Shown here piece by piece: positions 33,660-42,306 of a stretch of 64,000 bases of DNA. The position numbers and the translations under genes are program-made. Source of the stretch: Bordetella parapertussis (GTDB taxonomy: Bacteria > Pseudomonadota > Gammaproteobacteria > Burkholderiales > Burkholderiaceae_B); NCBI GenBank assembly GCA_945897365.1, contig CAMDFD010000005.1, forward strand, positions 62,001 to 126,000, read 5' to 3'. Positions within the stretch are counted from its first letter, which is position 1; each line of letters starts with the position of its first letter. Below the pieces are notes generated by a model, which was not told the origin of the DNA, made no database searches, and worked only from the letters and a program-made list of their open reading frames with translations.

Positions 33660-35219
33660 ATGAGTTGGGAAGCTGCATACACTGAACTCGAAATGCGCAG
33701 AGAGTCTGCACGCAAAATGGGTGGCGAGGACAGATTAGCGCGACAAAAAGAGCTTGGGAAACTCAACGTCAGAGAACGAGTAGAGAAACTACTCGATCCT
33801 GGAACATTCCGTGAGTTTGGAATGACGACCGGCAAGGGAAAATATGATCCACAAGGAAATTTGGTTTCCTTCATCGCCTCCAATGCGGTCACCGGAACGG
33901 GCAGAATCGCCAATCGAAAAGTGATGATCTCGGGTGATGATTACACCATCGGGGCGGGTTCTAGCGAGGCGACGGTAGCCGATAAATGGTTGTACGCAGA
34001 GAGAATGGCGTATCAATTCAGGATGCCTTTGATACGAATGGTCGACACGGCAGGCGGGAGTGTCAGACTGATTGAACAGCAACAATCCACAAAAATCCCT
34101 GGATACCCCACGTGGCCCGTCATCCCTTTACTAAGCACGGTGCCGGTTGTCGGTGCAGCATTGGGTGCTTGCGCAGGGCTTGGGGCGGTCAAGGTATCTT
34201 GCGCGCATTTTTCGGTCATTGTTGAAAATGTTGGTCAGGTCTTTGCAGCGGGTCCACCAGTCGTCAAGCAAGGTCTGAATCAAACGGTCACTAAAGATGA
34301 GCTAGGTGGCGCGAAAGTTGCGGCCAAGGCGGGATCGGTCAATAACATTGCCAAATCCGAAGAAGACGCGTTCGACCAAATTCAAAAATTCCTGTCATAT
34401 CTGCCGCGTAATGTATGGCAAGCGCCTCCAGTGACGGAGTGTGCAGATGATCCGTGGCGGATGGATGAAAAACTCGACGACGTTATTCCGGAAAATAAAC
34501 GTACTCCCTATCAAATCAGAAAAATACTTGAAAAAATTGTCGATAAAGACTCTCTGTTTGAAATGAGTCGTCTGTTCGGGGGATCAACGCTGACCTGTTT
34601 GGCTCGTCTCAATGGTTATCCGGTTGGAGTGATGGCCAATGATCCCATGGTGATGGGTGGAGCGATGACGCACAAGTCAGCGATGAAGATCGAACGTTTT
34701 GTGGATCTGTGCGATACGTTTCATATCCCCATTGTCAACTTCACCGATCAGCCAGGTTTGATGATTGGACTCGAGGCAGAGAGTGCGGGCACAGTTCCGA
34801 TTGCCTATCGCGCCGCGGGCGCGATTGAGCAGGCCACAGTTCCGTGGATTTCGATCATTATCCGGCGCGCGTTCGGTGTGGGGGGCGGACTCCATGGTCC
34901 CAAATTCGGTCCGAATGGACAGTCGTTGAATTTGCGCTACGCGTGGCCTTCGGCGATCTGGGGGTCGATTCCAGTAGAGGGGGGCGTCGCAGCGGCTTAT
35001 CGCAGGGAAATCGAGGCGGCTGAAGATCCAGAGGCAAAGCGACAAGAGCTTGAAAACCACTACCACAAGCTGGCATCTCCCTTTAGAACGGCAGAAAAGT
35101 TTGGCATTGTTGACATCATCAAGCCTTCCGAGACGCGGGCGTTGCTCTGTGACTGGATTGAAGACGCCTATGAACTAAACAGAACACAGCTTGGTCCTAA
35201 ACAACGGCCCATGCGCTAA
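33660..35219 (+). CDS. Acyl-CoA carboxylase carboxyltransferase subunit (propionyl-CoA carboxylase beta-like)
   Basis: 519 residues, the length of fused N- and C-domain carboxyltransferase beta subunits. RQKELGKLNVRERVEKLLDPG is the standard N-terminus; the crotonase-like acyl-CoA and biotin pockets are in AGGSVRLIEQQ, MVMGGAMTHKSAMKIERFVD, NFTDQPGLMIG and GAIEQATVPWISIIIRRAFG. A GGAGG ribosome site precedes the ATG. It transfers CO2 from biotin to an acyl-CoA. Followed within 18 bases by a family III CoA-transferase gene, suggesting that the acid is first activated and then carboxylated. Confidence 0.92.
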   Translation: MSWEAAYTELEMRRESARKMGGEDRLARQKELGKLNVRERVEKLLDPGTFREFGMTTGKGKYDPQGNLVSFIASNAVTGTGRIANRKVMISGDDYTIGAGSSEATVADKWLYAERMAYQFRMPLIRMVDTAGGSVRLIEQQQSTKIPGYPTWPVIPLLSTVPVVGAALGACAGLGAVKVSCAHFSVIVENVGQVFAAGPPVVKQGLNQTVTKDELGGAKVAAKAGSVNNIAKSEEDAFDQIQKFLSYLPRNVWQAPPVTECADDPWRMDEKLDDVIPENKRTPYQIRKILEKIVDKDSLFEMSRLFGGSTLTCLARLNGYPVGVMANDPMVMGGAMTHKSAMKIERFVDLCDTFHIPIVNFTDQPGLMIGLEAESAGTVPIAYRAAGAIEQATVPWISIIIRRAFGVGGGLHGPKFGPNGQSLNLRYAWPSAIWGSIPVEGGVAAAYRREIEAAEDPEAKRQELENHYHKLASPFRTAEKFGIVDIIKPSETRALLCDWIEDAYELNRTQLGPKQRPMR

Positions 35220-35236
35220 AAAATGGATACTGAAAA

Positions 35237-36457
35237 ATGAATACGAGTGAAAATGAGGCGCCACTCACGGGGTATACGGTGATAGAACTGTGTTCCACCA
35301 TTGCGGGGCCTGCCTGTACGCGTTTATTGGCTGATTTCGGTGCGGAGGTCATAAAGATTGAACCCGCCGAGGGCGATCCAGTCCGAAATATGGGGAGTCA
35401 TGATGGTAGTGTCTCCTTGTATGCGACCAGCATCCTTCGGAACAAGCAATCAGTTTCCATCAATCTAAGAACTGAGCAAGGACAGCGTCTTGTTCGACAG
35501 TTGATCGCTCAAGCTGACATCGTTGTCGAAAACTTTCGTCCAGGAACACTGGAAAGACTCGGGCTCGACTATGCGACCTTATCCGCGGACAACCCAGGCC
35601 TTGTCATGGTTCGCATCAGTGGTTACGGTCAGACCGGACCTTATAAGGATAGACCTGGCTATGGCGTAACTTGCGAGGCAGTCGCCGGTGTCAGGCACAT
35701 GACCGGAGATCCTGACAGACCACCCGCTCGGGTGGCTCTGGCCGTGACAGACGAACATACCGCTGTCTTTGCGGCTTTTGGCGCGCTCATGGCGATTTTG
35801 CAACGTCAAAAAACGGGCAAAGGGCAGGTCGTAGATACAACGCTGTACGAGTCGGCGTTCAGCATGATGGAGCCTCACGTTCCCGCCTATGACAGATTAA
35901 AAATCATTCCAAAGCGTGTGGGATCAAACCTTCCGTCTACGGCGCCTAACAGTCTATATCCAACAAAAGACGGCAGTTATGTGTTGATTGCGGCTAATAA
36001 TGACGTAATTTTTCAACGTCTGGCAAAGGCGATGGAACAGCCTGAGCTAGTGACCGACGAGCGCTATGCGACTCAGCGTGCCAGAGCCGCGAGAGTCAAG
36101 GAAGTCAACAAAATTGTTGAGGACTGGGCGGCTGACTTTACGGCTGCTGAAATTGAAACGCGGTTGATCGCCGCCGAAGTACCTGTTTCAAAAGTCTTCA
36201 CGATGGAAGATATTTTCCAAGATCCGCACTTCGAACAACGTGAAATGCTTGTGAAGGTTCCGCATCCGAAACTAGGTGAGTTAACAATGATGGGGATTGT
36301 CCCGAAACTTTCAGATACGCCAGGAAAAATTAGGCATGCAGGTCACGTCGTTGGACAAGACACTGCTGATGTATTGCAAAGAAAACTTGGAATGAAAATT
36401 GAAGAAATAGCAGATCTTTCGAAGCATGGAATAGTACATACGCACTTAGAAACATAA
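35237..36457 (+). CDS. Family III CoA-transferase (CaiB/BaiF)
   Basis: 406 residues. Catalytic D172 lies in LAVTDEHTAVFAAFG; ENFRPGTLERLGLDYATL and ISGYGQTGPYKDRPGY are textbook CaiB/BaiF motifs. It follows the carboxyltransferase by 17 bases and precedes a Bug gene by 9, so it is in the same operon. It probably transfers CoA to the acid that the carboxylase uses, or recycles CoA from the product. It is a more typical member than the pair at 22304/23467. Confidence 0.9.
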   Translation: MNTSENEAPLTGYTVIELCSTIAGPACTRLLADFGAEVIKIEPAEGDPVRNMGSHDGSVSLYATSILRNKQSVSINLRTEQGQRLVRQLIAQADIVVENFRPGTLERLGLDYATLSADNPGLVMVRISGYGQTGPYKDRPGYGVTCEAVAGVRHMTGDPDRPPARVALAVTDEHTAVFAAFGALMAILQRQKTGKGQVVDTTLYESAFSMMEPHVPAYDRLKIIPKRVGSNLPSTAPNSLYPTKDGSYVLIAANNDVIFQRLAKAMEQPELVTDERYATQRARAARVKEVNKIVEDWAADFTAAEIETRLIAAEVPVSKVFTMEDIFQDPHFEQREMLVKVPHPKLGELTMMGIVPKLSDTPGKIRHAGHVVGQDTADVLQRKLGMKIEEIADLSKHGIVHTHLET

Positions 36458-36478
36458 CCTTCAAAATTGGGAGACATC

Positions 36479-37459
36479 ATGAAAAAGATGAAACGACAAA
36501 TGCTAGTTGCTGCGTGTAGTCTGTTTGTTGCAACCACACTTCATGCTCAGTCCGCATGGCAGCCGACAAATACAGTTGAGTTCATTGTGCCAGCGGGTGC
36601 GGGCGCGGCCTTGGATTCAGCGGCGCGTCAGCTTCAAAATCTTATGATCAAAGAAAATATCGTCAAGAACTTTGTGATCACTAATAGACCCGGCGGTAAT
36701 CTTGCCGTTGCGCTAAACGTGCTGGATCAGCATCCAGGAGACGGTAACTATTTGATGACATTGACCACCTCAATTATCAATAATCACATTCTTGGTTCAC
36801 TGAACCGTAGTTATCATGACTACACACCTCTCGCGCTTTTGTTTAGAGAATATGTTGGTGTGGTGGTCCACGCGGATTCGCCTATTAAAAATGGTGCAGA
36901 CCTGATACGCATCATGAGAGAGAGTCCAAATAAACTGCATATAGGCGTTGCAACCTCTGTGGGTAATCACATTCATGTCGGTATCGCCTCACCTTTACAA
37001 AAGGCCGGTGTGGCAATCGATAAGTTAAGTGTGATTCCCTTTAAGTCATCAGGTGTATCGATGACGCAATTACTCGGCGGACATATTGATGTCGTCGCGG
37101 CGACAACTCCGAATCTTATTAATGCACTTAAAAATGACAAACTCAGAGTCATTGCGATTGGCTCTCCCGAAAGGATGGGAGGCGCGCTCGCAAATATTCC
37201 AACATGGAAAGAGCAGGGTGTTGATGTCTCGACCTCCTCTGTTCAGGGTGTTCTTGGTCCTAAAAACATGACGCCAGCACAAGTTGAGTTTTGGGCGACT
37301 GCATTGAAAAAAATAAACGACTCCAAGGAATGGCAAGCATTTCTGGAACACAATCAGTGGAAGCCTTTTTTCTATGGGCCTAAGGAAACAAAAGTGATGC
37401 TTGATCAAGAGTACAACAACATAAAATCTATACTTTCTACGCTCGGCTTGACAAAATAA
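36479..37459 (+). CDS. Bug/TctC-family binding protein, divergent subtype
   Basis: I start at 36479 (MKKMKRQ), with GGGAG 6-8 bases upstream; 326 residues. Signal peptide ends TLHAQSAW. It keeps the Bug layout (LGGHIDVVAATTP, IPTWKEQGVDV, VLGPKNMTPAQVE), but the first loop is FIVPAGAGAALDSAARQL and the middle lacks the PYKG motif (IPFKSSGVSM instead). These differences place it in a side branch of the family with other ligands. It is the fourth gene of the carboxylase operon. Confidence 0.86.
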   Translation: MKKMKRQMLVAACSLFVATTLHAQSAWQPTNTVEFIVPAGAGAALDSAARQLQNLMIKENIVKNFVITNRPGGNLAVALNVLDQHPGDGNYLMTLTTSIINNHILGSLNRSYHDYTPLALLFREYVGVVVHADSPIKNGADLIRIMRESPNKLHIGVATSVGNHIHVGIASPLQKAGVAIDKLSVIPFKSSGVSMTQLLGGHIDVVAATTPNLINALKNDKLRVIAIGSPERMGGALANIPTWKEQGVDVSTSSVQGVLGPKNMTPAQVEFWATALKKINDSKEWQAFLEHNQWKPFFYGPKETKVMLDQEYNNIKSILSTLGLTK

Positions 37460-37528
37460 TGCTTTATTCTCGACTTGTATTCCATTCCAGGTTGTTTGCG
37501 CAACCTTTACAGTACAGGTCTTGATTGA

Positions 37529-38356
37529 ATGGTCAGGAAACGTGTCATTGATGATTCATTTTCGGATATGAGAGGCTTCGATGTCACTCAGGATTCGAAC
37601 TTGGTTGCTACGCTTGCTCGAGGACTCCAAGTCCTCGAGTGTTTAAAGCATAAAAACTCCCAATTCATGGGAAACAAGGAAATCGCTGAAATTACGGGTT
37701 TGTCCAAGCCGGCTGTTTCTCGTATTACTTACACGCTGTCCAAGTTTGGATACATCAAATATGTGGCTTCACTCTCGAAGTACACACTCGGAACCTCTGT
37801 CCTGACTGCTGCATACCCTGTTCTCGCGAACATGAAAATCAGGCAGATCGCGAGGCCTCTGATGCAGGAGCTTGCAAACGAGATCGGCGGGGTCGTTTCC
37901 CTAGGCGTGAGACACGGTGCTCAAATGCTATTTGTTGAAAGCTGCGCGAGTGCGACGTCCGTGACTCCAGTGGTAGCCGGCATCGGCGCGCGAATACCTT
38001 TGCTCGTCACTGCGATGGGTAGAGCATTTCTTTGTGGCTTATCTCTTAGCGAAAGACAAGATCTCTTGGATCAATTGTCTGGGCTCGAGCATTTCTCCGA
38101 AACAGATGTGCAAACAAACGTGTCCGACGCACTCAAGCAATTTGATAAATGGGGTTTCTGTTTTGCTAAAAAAGGGCTTGTCAAAGAAACACGCTCGGTG
38201 GGCGTACCCCTTCTAGCAAAAATTAACGAGGAAGCCTTCTCTTTTAACTGCGGGATACCGGCTTTTCGCTTAAGTCCAAATCAACTCGAAAATGATGTGG
38301 GCCCTAGATTGCTCAACCTTGTTCGTAGCGTTGAGAGGACGATGGGATTGAATTGA
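37529..38356 (+). CDS. IclR-family transcriptional regulator
   Basis: 275 residues. The N-terminal helix-turn-helix covers about residues 23-85 (LVATLARGLQVLECLKHKN, NKEIAEITGLSKPAVSRITYTL), and the C-terminal ligand domain ends with VGVPLLAK and FNCGIPAF. IclR regulators bind aromatic or small acids. It follows the carboxylase-CoA-transferase-Bug group by 69 bases and probably controls it. The best operator candidate is the 25-bp palindrome at 33573. The start is not well supported; ATG 37568 is an alternative. Confidence 0.87.
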   Translation: MVRKRVIDDSFSDMRGFDVTQDSNLVATLARGLQVLECLKHKNSQFMGNKEIAEITGLSKPAVSRITYTLSKFGYIKYVASLSKYTLGTSVLTAAYPVLANMKIRQIARPLMQELANEIGGVVSLGVRHGAQMLFVESCASATSVTPVVAGIGARIPLLVTAMGRAFLCGLSLSERQDLLDQLSGLEHFSETDVQTNVSDALKQFDKWGFCFAKKGLVKETRSVGVPLLAKINEEAFSFNCGIPAFRLSPNQLENDVGPRLLNLVRSVERTMGLN

Positions 38357-38536
38357 CTGGATGAAGCTAGAACTTAAATGAACGAGACCTTAGCTCTATT
38401 CTGATAATGCAATTCAGATATGCATGATTAGAACAACCAGTGTCATAAGGATGTTGCTAGGATTGTCAAAGACTGGCTAGAGTAAAGGTTCACTTTATTC
38501 AGACTGGTCTTTATTTAAGATAAAACTGGAGACATT

Positions 38537-39511
38537 ATGTTACGACGCTTTGTAATTGGGGCTGCAACAGCCCTGCTCGCGCTTAGTTCTGCTCACGCCG
38601 ATACGTTCCCTTCAAAAACTATCACTATGATTGTAGGAGTGGCTCCAGGAGGGACGCTGGATACTTTGGCACGTTTGTTAGCCAAGGCGATGACGGATGA
38701 TTTAAAGCGTACGGTTATTGTCGAAAATACTGTTGGTGCGGGCGGCTTGGTTGGACTGAAGCGTTTAATGAGTGCACCAGCTGACGGCCATACTCTCATG
38801 TTTACCAACATGTCTTTGGTCATCATTCCACATTTGCATCCAACCGCCGGAGTGAACCCCTCGAAGGATCTCGATGCAATCGGTCAGGTCGCGACGGTGC
38901 CAATGGTCCTGGCAGTGAGCAATAAAAGCGGAATCAAAGATCTGCCTCAGATGCTTGATTGGATGAGAAAAAATCCAGGCAAGATGAATCTCGGTTCAGG
39001 TGGTCCAGGCACGACCTCACACCTCGCAGAAGCCTTATTTTTTCATCAATCCAAGACACAAGGACAGTTGATTCAATATCGTGGTTCTGGTCCAGCCCTG
39101 GTTGATGTGATGGCTGGCACGATCGAAGGCATCATTGATCAAACCGTGACATTAATGAATCAACACAATACGCAAAAATTAAGAGCAATTGCGATTTCCT
39201 CCAAGCAGCGCATCCCCCAAATGGCTGATGTGCCGACTTTTGCAGAAGGCGGTCTGCCTCAATTTAATCTTGCAATCTGGAATGGCGTGATGGCACCTAA
39301 GGGTTTGCCACCAGCAGTCAGTAAGCGCTTGATTCAGTCGCTCTCAAGCGCGATTGATAGTCCTGAATTTAAGGAGAGACTTATTAGTCTGGCTGCTTTG
39401 GCCCCAACGCCTGCTGAGCGGGGTAGTGGTCCACTAAAGGCCATCATCGATCAGGATACAAAGATGGTCGCCGAGCTTGTTAAGGAAGTTGGCTTGCTAC
39501 CTTCAAAGTAA
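38537..39511 (+). CDS. Bug/TctC-family periplasmic substrate-binding protein
   Basis: 324 residues, signal peptide ending SSAHADTFP near residue 22. Motifs: IVGVAPGGTLDTLARL, ENTVGAGGLVGLKRL, ADGHTLMF, QYRGSGPALVDVMAG and MAPKGLPPAV. CTGGAGAC lies before the ATG. The 180-base gap upstream may hold its promoter. It leads a three-gene (+) group with a beta-hydroxyacid dehydrogenase and a CMD-family protein, ending against the convergent LysR gene. The PYKG motif is replaced by QYRGSG, so the ligand pocket may differ. Confidence 0.89.
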   Translation: MLRRFVIGAATALLALSSAHADTFPSKTITMIVGVAPGGTLDTLARLLAKAMTDDLKRTVIVENTVGAGGLVGLKRLMSAPADGHTLMFTNMSLVIIPHLHPTAGVNPSKDLDAIGQVATVPMVLAVSNKSGIKDLPQMLDWMRKNPGKMNLGSGGPGTTSHLAEALFFHQSKTQGQLIQYRGSGPALVDVMAGTIEGIIDQTVTLMNQHNTQKLRAIAISSKQRIPQMADVPTFAEGGLPQFNLAIWNGVMAPKGLPPAVSKRLIQSLSSAIDSPEFKERLISLAALAPTPAERGSGPLKAIIDQDTKMVAELVKEVGLLPSK

Positions 39512-39546
39512 TCGCACATCACAATCAAAAAATCAAAGGTAGAGAC

Positions 39547-40437
39547 ATGAGTCAATATGGATTTATTGGCCTCGGAAACATGGGTTTTCCGATGGCATCC
39601 AATTTGGTCAAGGCAGGTCATGAAGTTCATGTATTTGACATGAATCCCGCGGTCATAGAACGCGCAAAGACGGTTGGAATGCATCCCAGAGTCTCTTTGC
39701 GTGAGCTTGGGGACATGGCGGAAATCATTTTCTTGAGTCTCCCAAAAGGCGATAACGTTCATGCGGTCGCTTCTTTGTCACCGGGTCTTGCCGGATCAAA
39801 GAAAGCAAAGGTTGTTGTCGATTTTTCGACGATCGGACCAGCAGCGGCAGTCAAAGCCAGTGAAATCTTTGCGCTAGGAAATATTGTGTATCTTGACTCA
39901 CCCGTAAGTGGTGGAACACTGGGTGCAGCGCGTGCGACATTGGCAATTATGACGTCTTGCGCGCGCAGTGACTACGATAAAGTGGTCGATGTACTCAGAA
40001 CTTTAGGCAAACCATTTCACGTGGGTGACGAGCCTGGCATGGCACAAACGATGAAACTCGCGAACAACATGCTTTCTGCTGGAGCTCTCGCGCTGACGTC
40101 CGAAGTGTTTGCGATGGGTGTCAAAAATGGTCTGGATCCAAAGGTCATGTTGGATGTGATTAATGTTGGTTCGGGTCAAAACACGGCCACCTTGGACAAA
40201 TTTCCTCGCGCAGTTTTGCCTCGTACTTTTGATATTGGTTTTGCGGCAGTCTTGGCTCACAAAGACTTAAAGCTTTGTGTGGATGAGGGTGAATCGCTTG
40301 GTATCCCCATGGTGATTGGCTCGGCAGTCAAGGAGCTTTATGTCATGACGATTGCTAAATATGGACAGCAAGCGGATATGAGCGATGTTGCTCGCTTGAT
40401 GGAGTCCTGGACAGGTGTTGAAATCAAAAAAACTTGA
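39547..40437 (+). CDS. NAD(P)-dependent 3-hydroxyisobutyrate dehydrogenase-family oxidoreductase
   Basis: 296 residues. Rossmann motif GLGNMGFPMASNLVKAGHEV, substrate loop YLDSPVSGGTLGAARAT and catalytic Lys in MKLANNMLSAG are all canonical. AGGTAGAG precedes the ATG. Typical substrates are 3-hydroxyisobutyrate, tartronate semialdehyde and 2-hydroxymethylglutarate. It sits between a Bug protein and a carboxymuconolactone decarboxylase-like protein. The paralogue at 18774 has a different loop, so the two serve separate pathways. Confidence 0.89.
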   Translation: MSQYGFIGLGNMGFPMASNLVKAGHEVHVFDMNPAVIERAKTVGMHPRVSLRELGDMAEIIFLSLPKGDNVHAVASLSPGLAGSKKAKVVVDFSTIGPAAAVKASEIFALGNIVYLDSPVSGGTLGAARATLAIMTSCARSDYDKVVDVLRTLGKPFHVGDEPGMAQTMKLANNMLSAGALALTSEVFAMGVKNGLDPKVMLDVINVGSGQNTATLDKFPRAVLPRTFDIGFAAVLAHKDLKLCVDEGESLGIPMVIGSAVKELYVMTIAKYGQQADMSDVARLMESWTGVEIKKT

Positions 40438-40476
40438 TTTAACGCACGATGATCAATACAGAATCTGGAGATATGC

Positions 40477-40869
40477 ATGAAAGATACGGAACAATTTCGA
40501 AAGGGTGATAAGGTCAGAAGGGAAGTGTTAGGGGATGAGTTCGTCAATAAATCATTCGCCAATGCAGATGATTTCAGTCGTGAAATGTTTGAACTCTCGA
40601 CGGAGTATTGTTGGGGTGAGGTTTGGACGCGCGAAGGCTTGCCAAGAAAAGTCCGCAGTATTGTCAACCTGGCTATGTTGAGCGCCTTGAATCGTCCGCA
40701 TGAGTTGAAACTTCACGTTCACGGTGCGTTGCGCAACGGCGTCACGAAAGAGGAAATTAAGGAGATCCTTCTTCAGGTTGCGATTTATTGCGGTGTCCCT
40801 GCTGGTGTTGATTCTTTTAGAAATGCCAAAGAAGCGATCCGTGAATACGAGGAAAAGAATCCCTCATAG
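40477..40869 (+). CDS. Carboxymuconolactone decarboxylase (CMD) family protein
   Basis: 130 residues, one CMD domain. The core helix pair carries RKVRSIVNLAMLSALNRPHE and HVHGALRNGVTKEEIKEILL, in the pattern of 4-carboxymuconolactone decarboxylase (PcaC); the AhpD thiol CxxC is absent, so peroxidase function is unlikely. TCTGGAG is upstream of the start. It ends a (+) group. The reaction would be decarboxylation of a gamma-lactone or an unknown step; PcaC itself normally lies in a beta-ketoadipate cluster, which is not seen here. Confidence 0.85.
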   Translation: MKDTEQFRKGDKVRREVLGDEFVNKSFANADDFSREMFELSTEYCWGEVWTREGLPRKVRSIVNLAMLSALNRPHELKLHVHGALRNGVTKEEIKEILLQVAIYCGVPAGVDSFRNAKEAIREYEEKNPS

Positions 40870-40917
40870 TGATTTCAGGTGTATTTGCGAGTCTGCGCAT
40901 AATATCAACGTATTTGC

Positions 40918-41832
40918 TTAAGATTGCATTTTAAAATGTTTAGCAACATGGGTTCTTAGCAGGCTTGCAAAGGCTCTGACGGGTCGAGTTGATGGACGAT
41001 TCGGTGCAATCGCAGTCACAAGTTTTCTAGTAATTTCAGGTTCGATGAGCGGACGATATTCAATGCGTCCGCTATCAATCCAGCTCGTGACGCAAGGGTA
41101 GGAGACAACAGTACAGCCCAAGCCGGATTCGACCATGACCAAACTGGAGTAGAGAGAATCAATCTCAACGAGAATGTTTGGCTTAAGGCCTTTTTCTGCC
41201 AAGGCGCGGTCAACCAAGACGCGGACGCCATGTTCCTCACTCGGAAGAATTAAAGGAATGCTAGCTAGGCTGGTGATCGAGATTGGTCCCTTTGGTAACT
41301 GAAGGGCATTGTGGGCTGGGCCCACTAAAACGAGTCGATCTTCTAGCAAGGGGTCCGTTTTGATGCTGCTAAAGGCTGTGGATTTTGTGTTGTAAAGGAC
41401 CGCGACGTCGATTCGTCCATCTATGAGCCATTCAGAGATATGACCGCTAAACCCTTCAAGTATTTTTAAGGGATGTAAGGGATATTTTTCTTTAAAATCT
41501 TTAACAAGGCCTAATGCGACAACTGATGCAATAGATGCTGGCAGACCAACGATCACAGGCTGCGCTTGGGTTATTCGGGTTTCTCTAATTGTTGCGAGCG
41601 CTGTTTGATGCGTTTTAAGTATTTCTCTCGCATAGTTTTCAAATATGATCCCCTCTTGTGTCAATTCAACGCCACGCCCCGTTCGTCTATACAGACTAAT
41701 TCCTAATTCCCTTTCTAGAGACTGGATTTGCCGAGTCAGTACAGACTGACTCATCGAAAGCTTGAGAGATGCTTTTGAAAATGATCCGAGTTCTCGGATG
41801 ACAATAAAGTACTCTAATTGATGCAAATCCAA
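40918..41832 (-). CDS. LysR-family transcriptional regulator
   Basis: 304 residues. The N-terminal helix-turn-helix (MDLHQLEYFIVIRELGSFSK, LKLSMSQSVLTRQIQSLERELG) is of the CbbR/CatR type. The C-terminal effector domain is intact. It is the last gene of the (-) operon acyl-CoA ligase - Bug - thiolase - DUF35, and is convergent with the CMD gene. It may regulate that operon or the Bug-dehydrogenase-CMD group opposite. LysR regulators of this length respond to acids such as muconate or shikimate-type compounds. Confidence 0.88.
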   Translation of the reverse strand: MDLHQLEYFIVIRELGSFSKASLKLSMSQSVLTRQIQSLERELGISLYRRTGRGVELTQEGIIFENYAREILKTHQTALATIRETRITQAQPVIVGLPASIASVVALGLVKDFKEKYPLHPLKILEGFSGHISEWLIDGRIDVAVLYNTKSTAFSSIKTDPLLEDRLVLVGPAHNALQLPKGPISITSLASIPLILPSEEHGVRVLVDRALAEKGLKPNILVEIDSLYSSLVMVESGLGCTVVSYPCVTSWIDSGRIEYRPLIEPEITRKLVTAIAPNRPSTRPVRAFASLLRTHVAKHFKMQS

Positions 41833-41907
41833 GCGCTGCTCCTAGAGAATTTTGACGTCACAAGCTTTTGGGTGAAATCTCTCTATGATCGGAGTTTAGA
41901 GGTCGCA

Positions 41908-42306
41908 TCAAGAAGGTTTAAAAACCGGTAACTGCTGCCCCGAATCCAAGGCGGTAAAGCTGAGCTTTAACGCATCACCGATTTTTAGGTTGTTAAGTGA
42001 TGCATCGACGATATTTGTCAGCATCAACGGTCCTTCGGCAAGTTCAACGTAAGCCACAATATAAGGCTCCGAGGCTTTTGTCAGTGCAGTAGCTGCATAA
42101 AGTTTTGCATCCCCACTGGATTCGCGCCATTCAAGCTTGGTTTCATAACAAAACGGACAGAATGTACGTGGGTACCAATGCACTTTTTTGCATGAGGTGC
42201 AGTGCGGTAATAAGAGAACCCCTTTTTTTGTTGCATCCCAAAAAAAATTAAAATAAGGATGCGCCGTTAAAGACTGGGTGTGTAGCGTAATGTGTTCGTG
42301 ATTCAT
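41908..42306 (-). CDS. DUF35 OB-fold/zinc-ribbon acyl-CoA-associated protein
   Basis: 132 residues. The zinc ribbon has four cysteines, C36/C39 and C50/C53 (HCTSCKKVHWYPRTFCPFC), followed by an OB fold. Such proteins pair with SCP2-type thiolases and, in steroid or aromatic degradation, with the dehydratase/aldolase modules; they are thought to bind acyl-CoA substrates and to help the thiolase. It starts immediately at the stop of the thiolase gene (42307), so the two are almost certainly co-translated and form a complex. Confidence 0.88.
   Translation of the reverse strand: MNHEHITLHTQSLTAHPYFNFFWDATKKGVLLLPHCTSCKKVHWYPRTFCPFCYETKLEWRESSGDAKLYAATALTKASEPYIVAYVELAEGPLMLTNIVDASLNNLKIGDALKLSFTALDSGQQLPVFKPS

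Noticed and set aside
40477..40869. Assignment of the CMD-family gene as pcaC
   Set aside because: No other beta-ketoadipate genes are nearby, and CMD proteins have many roles.
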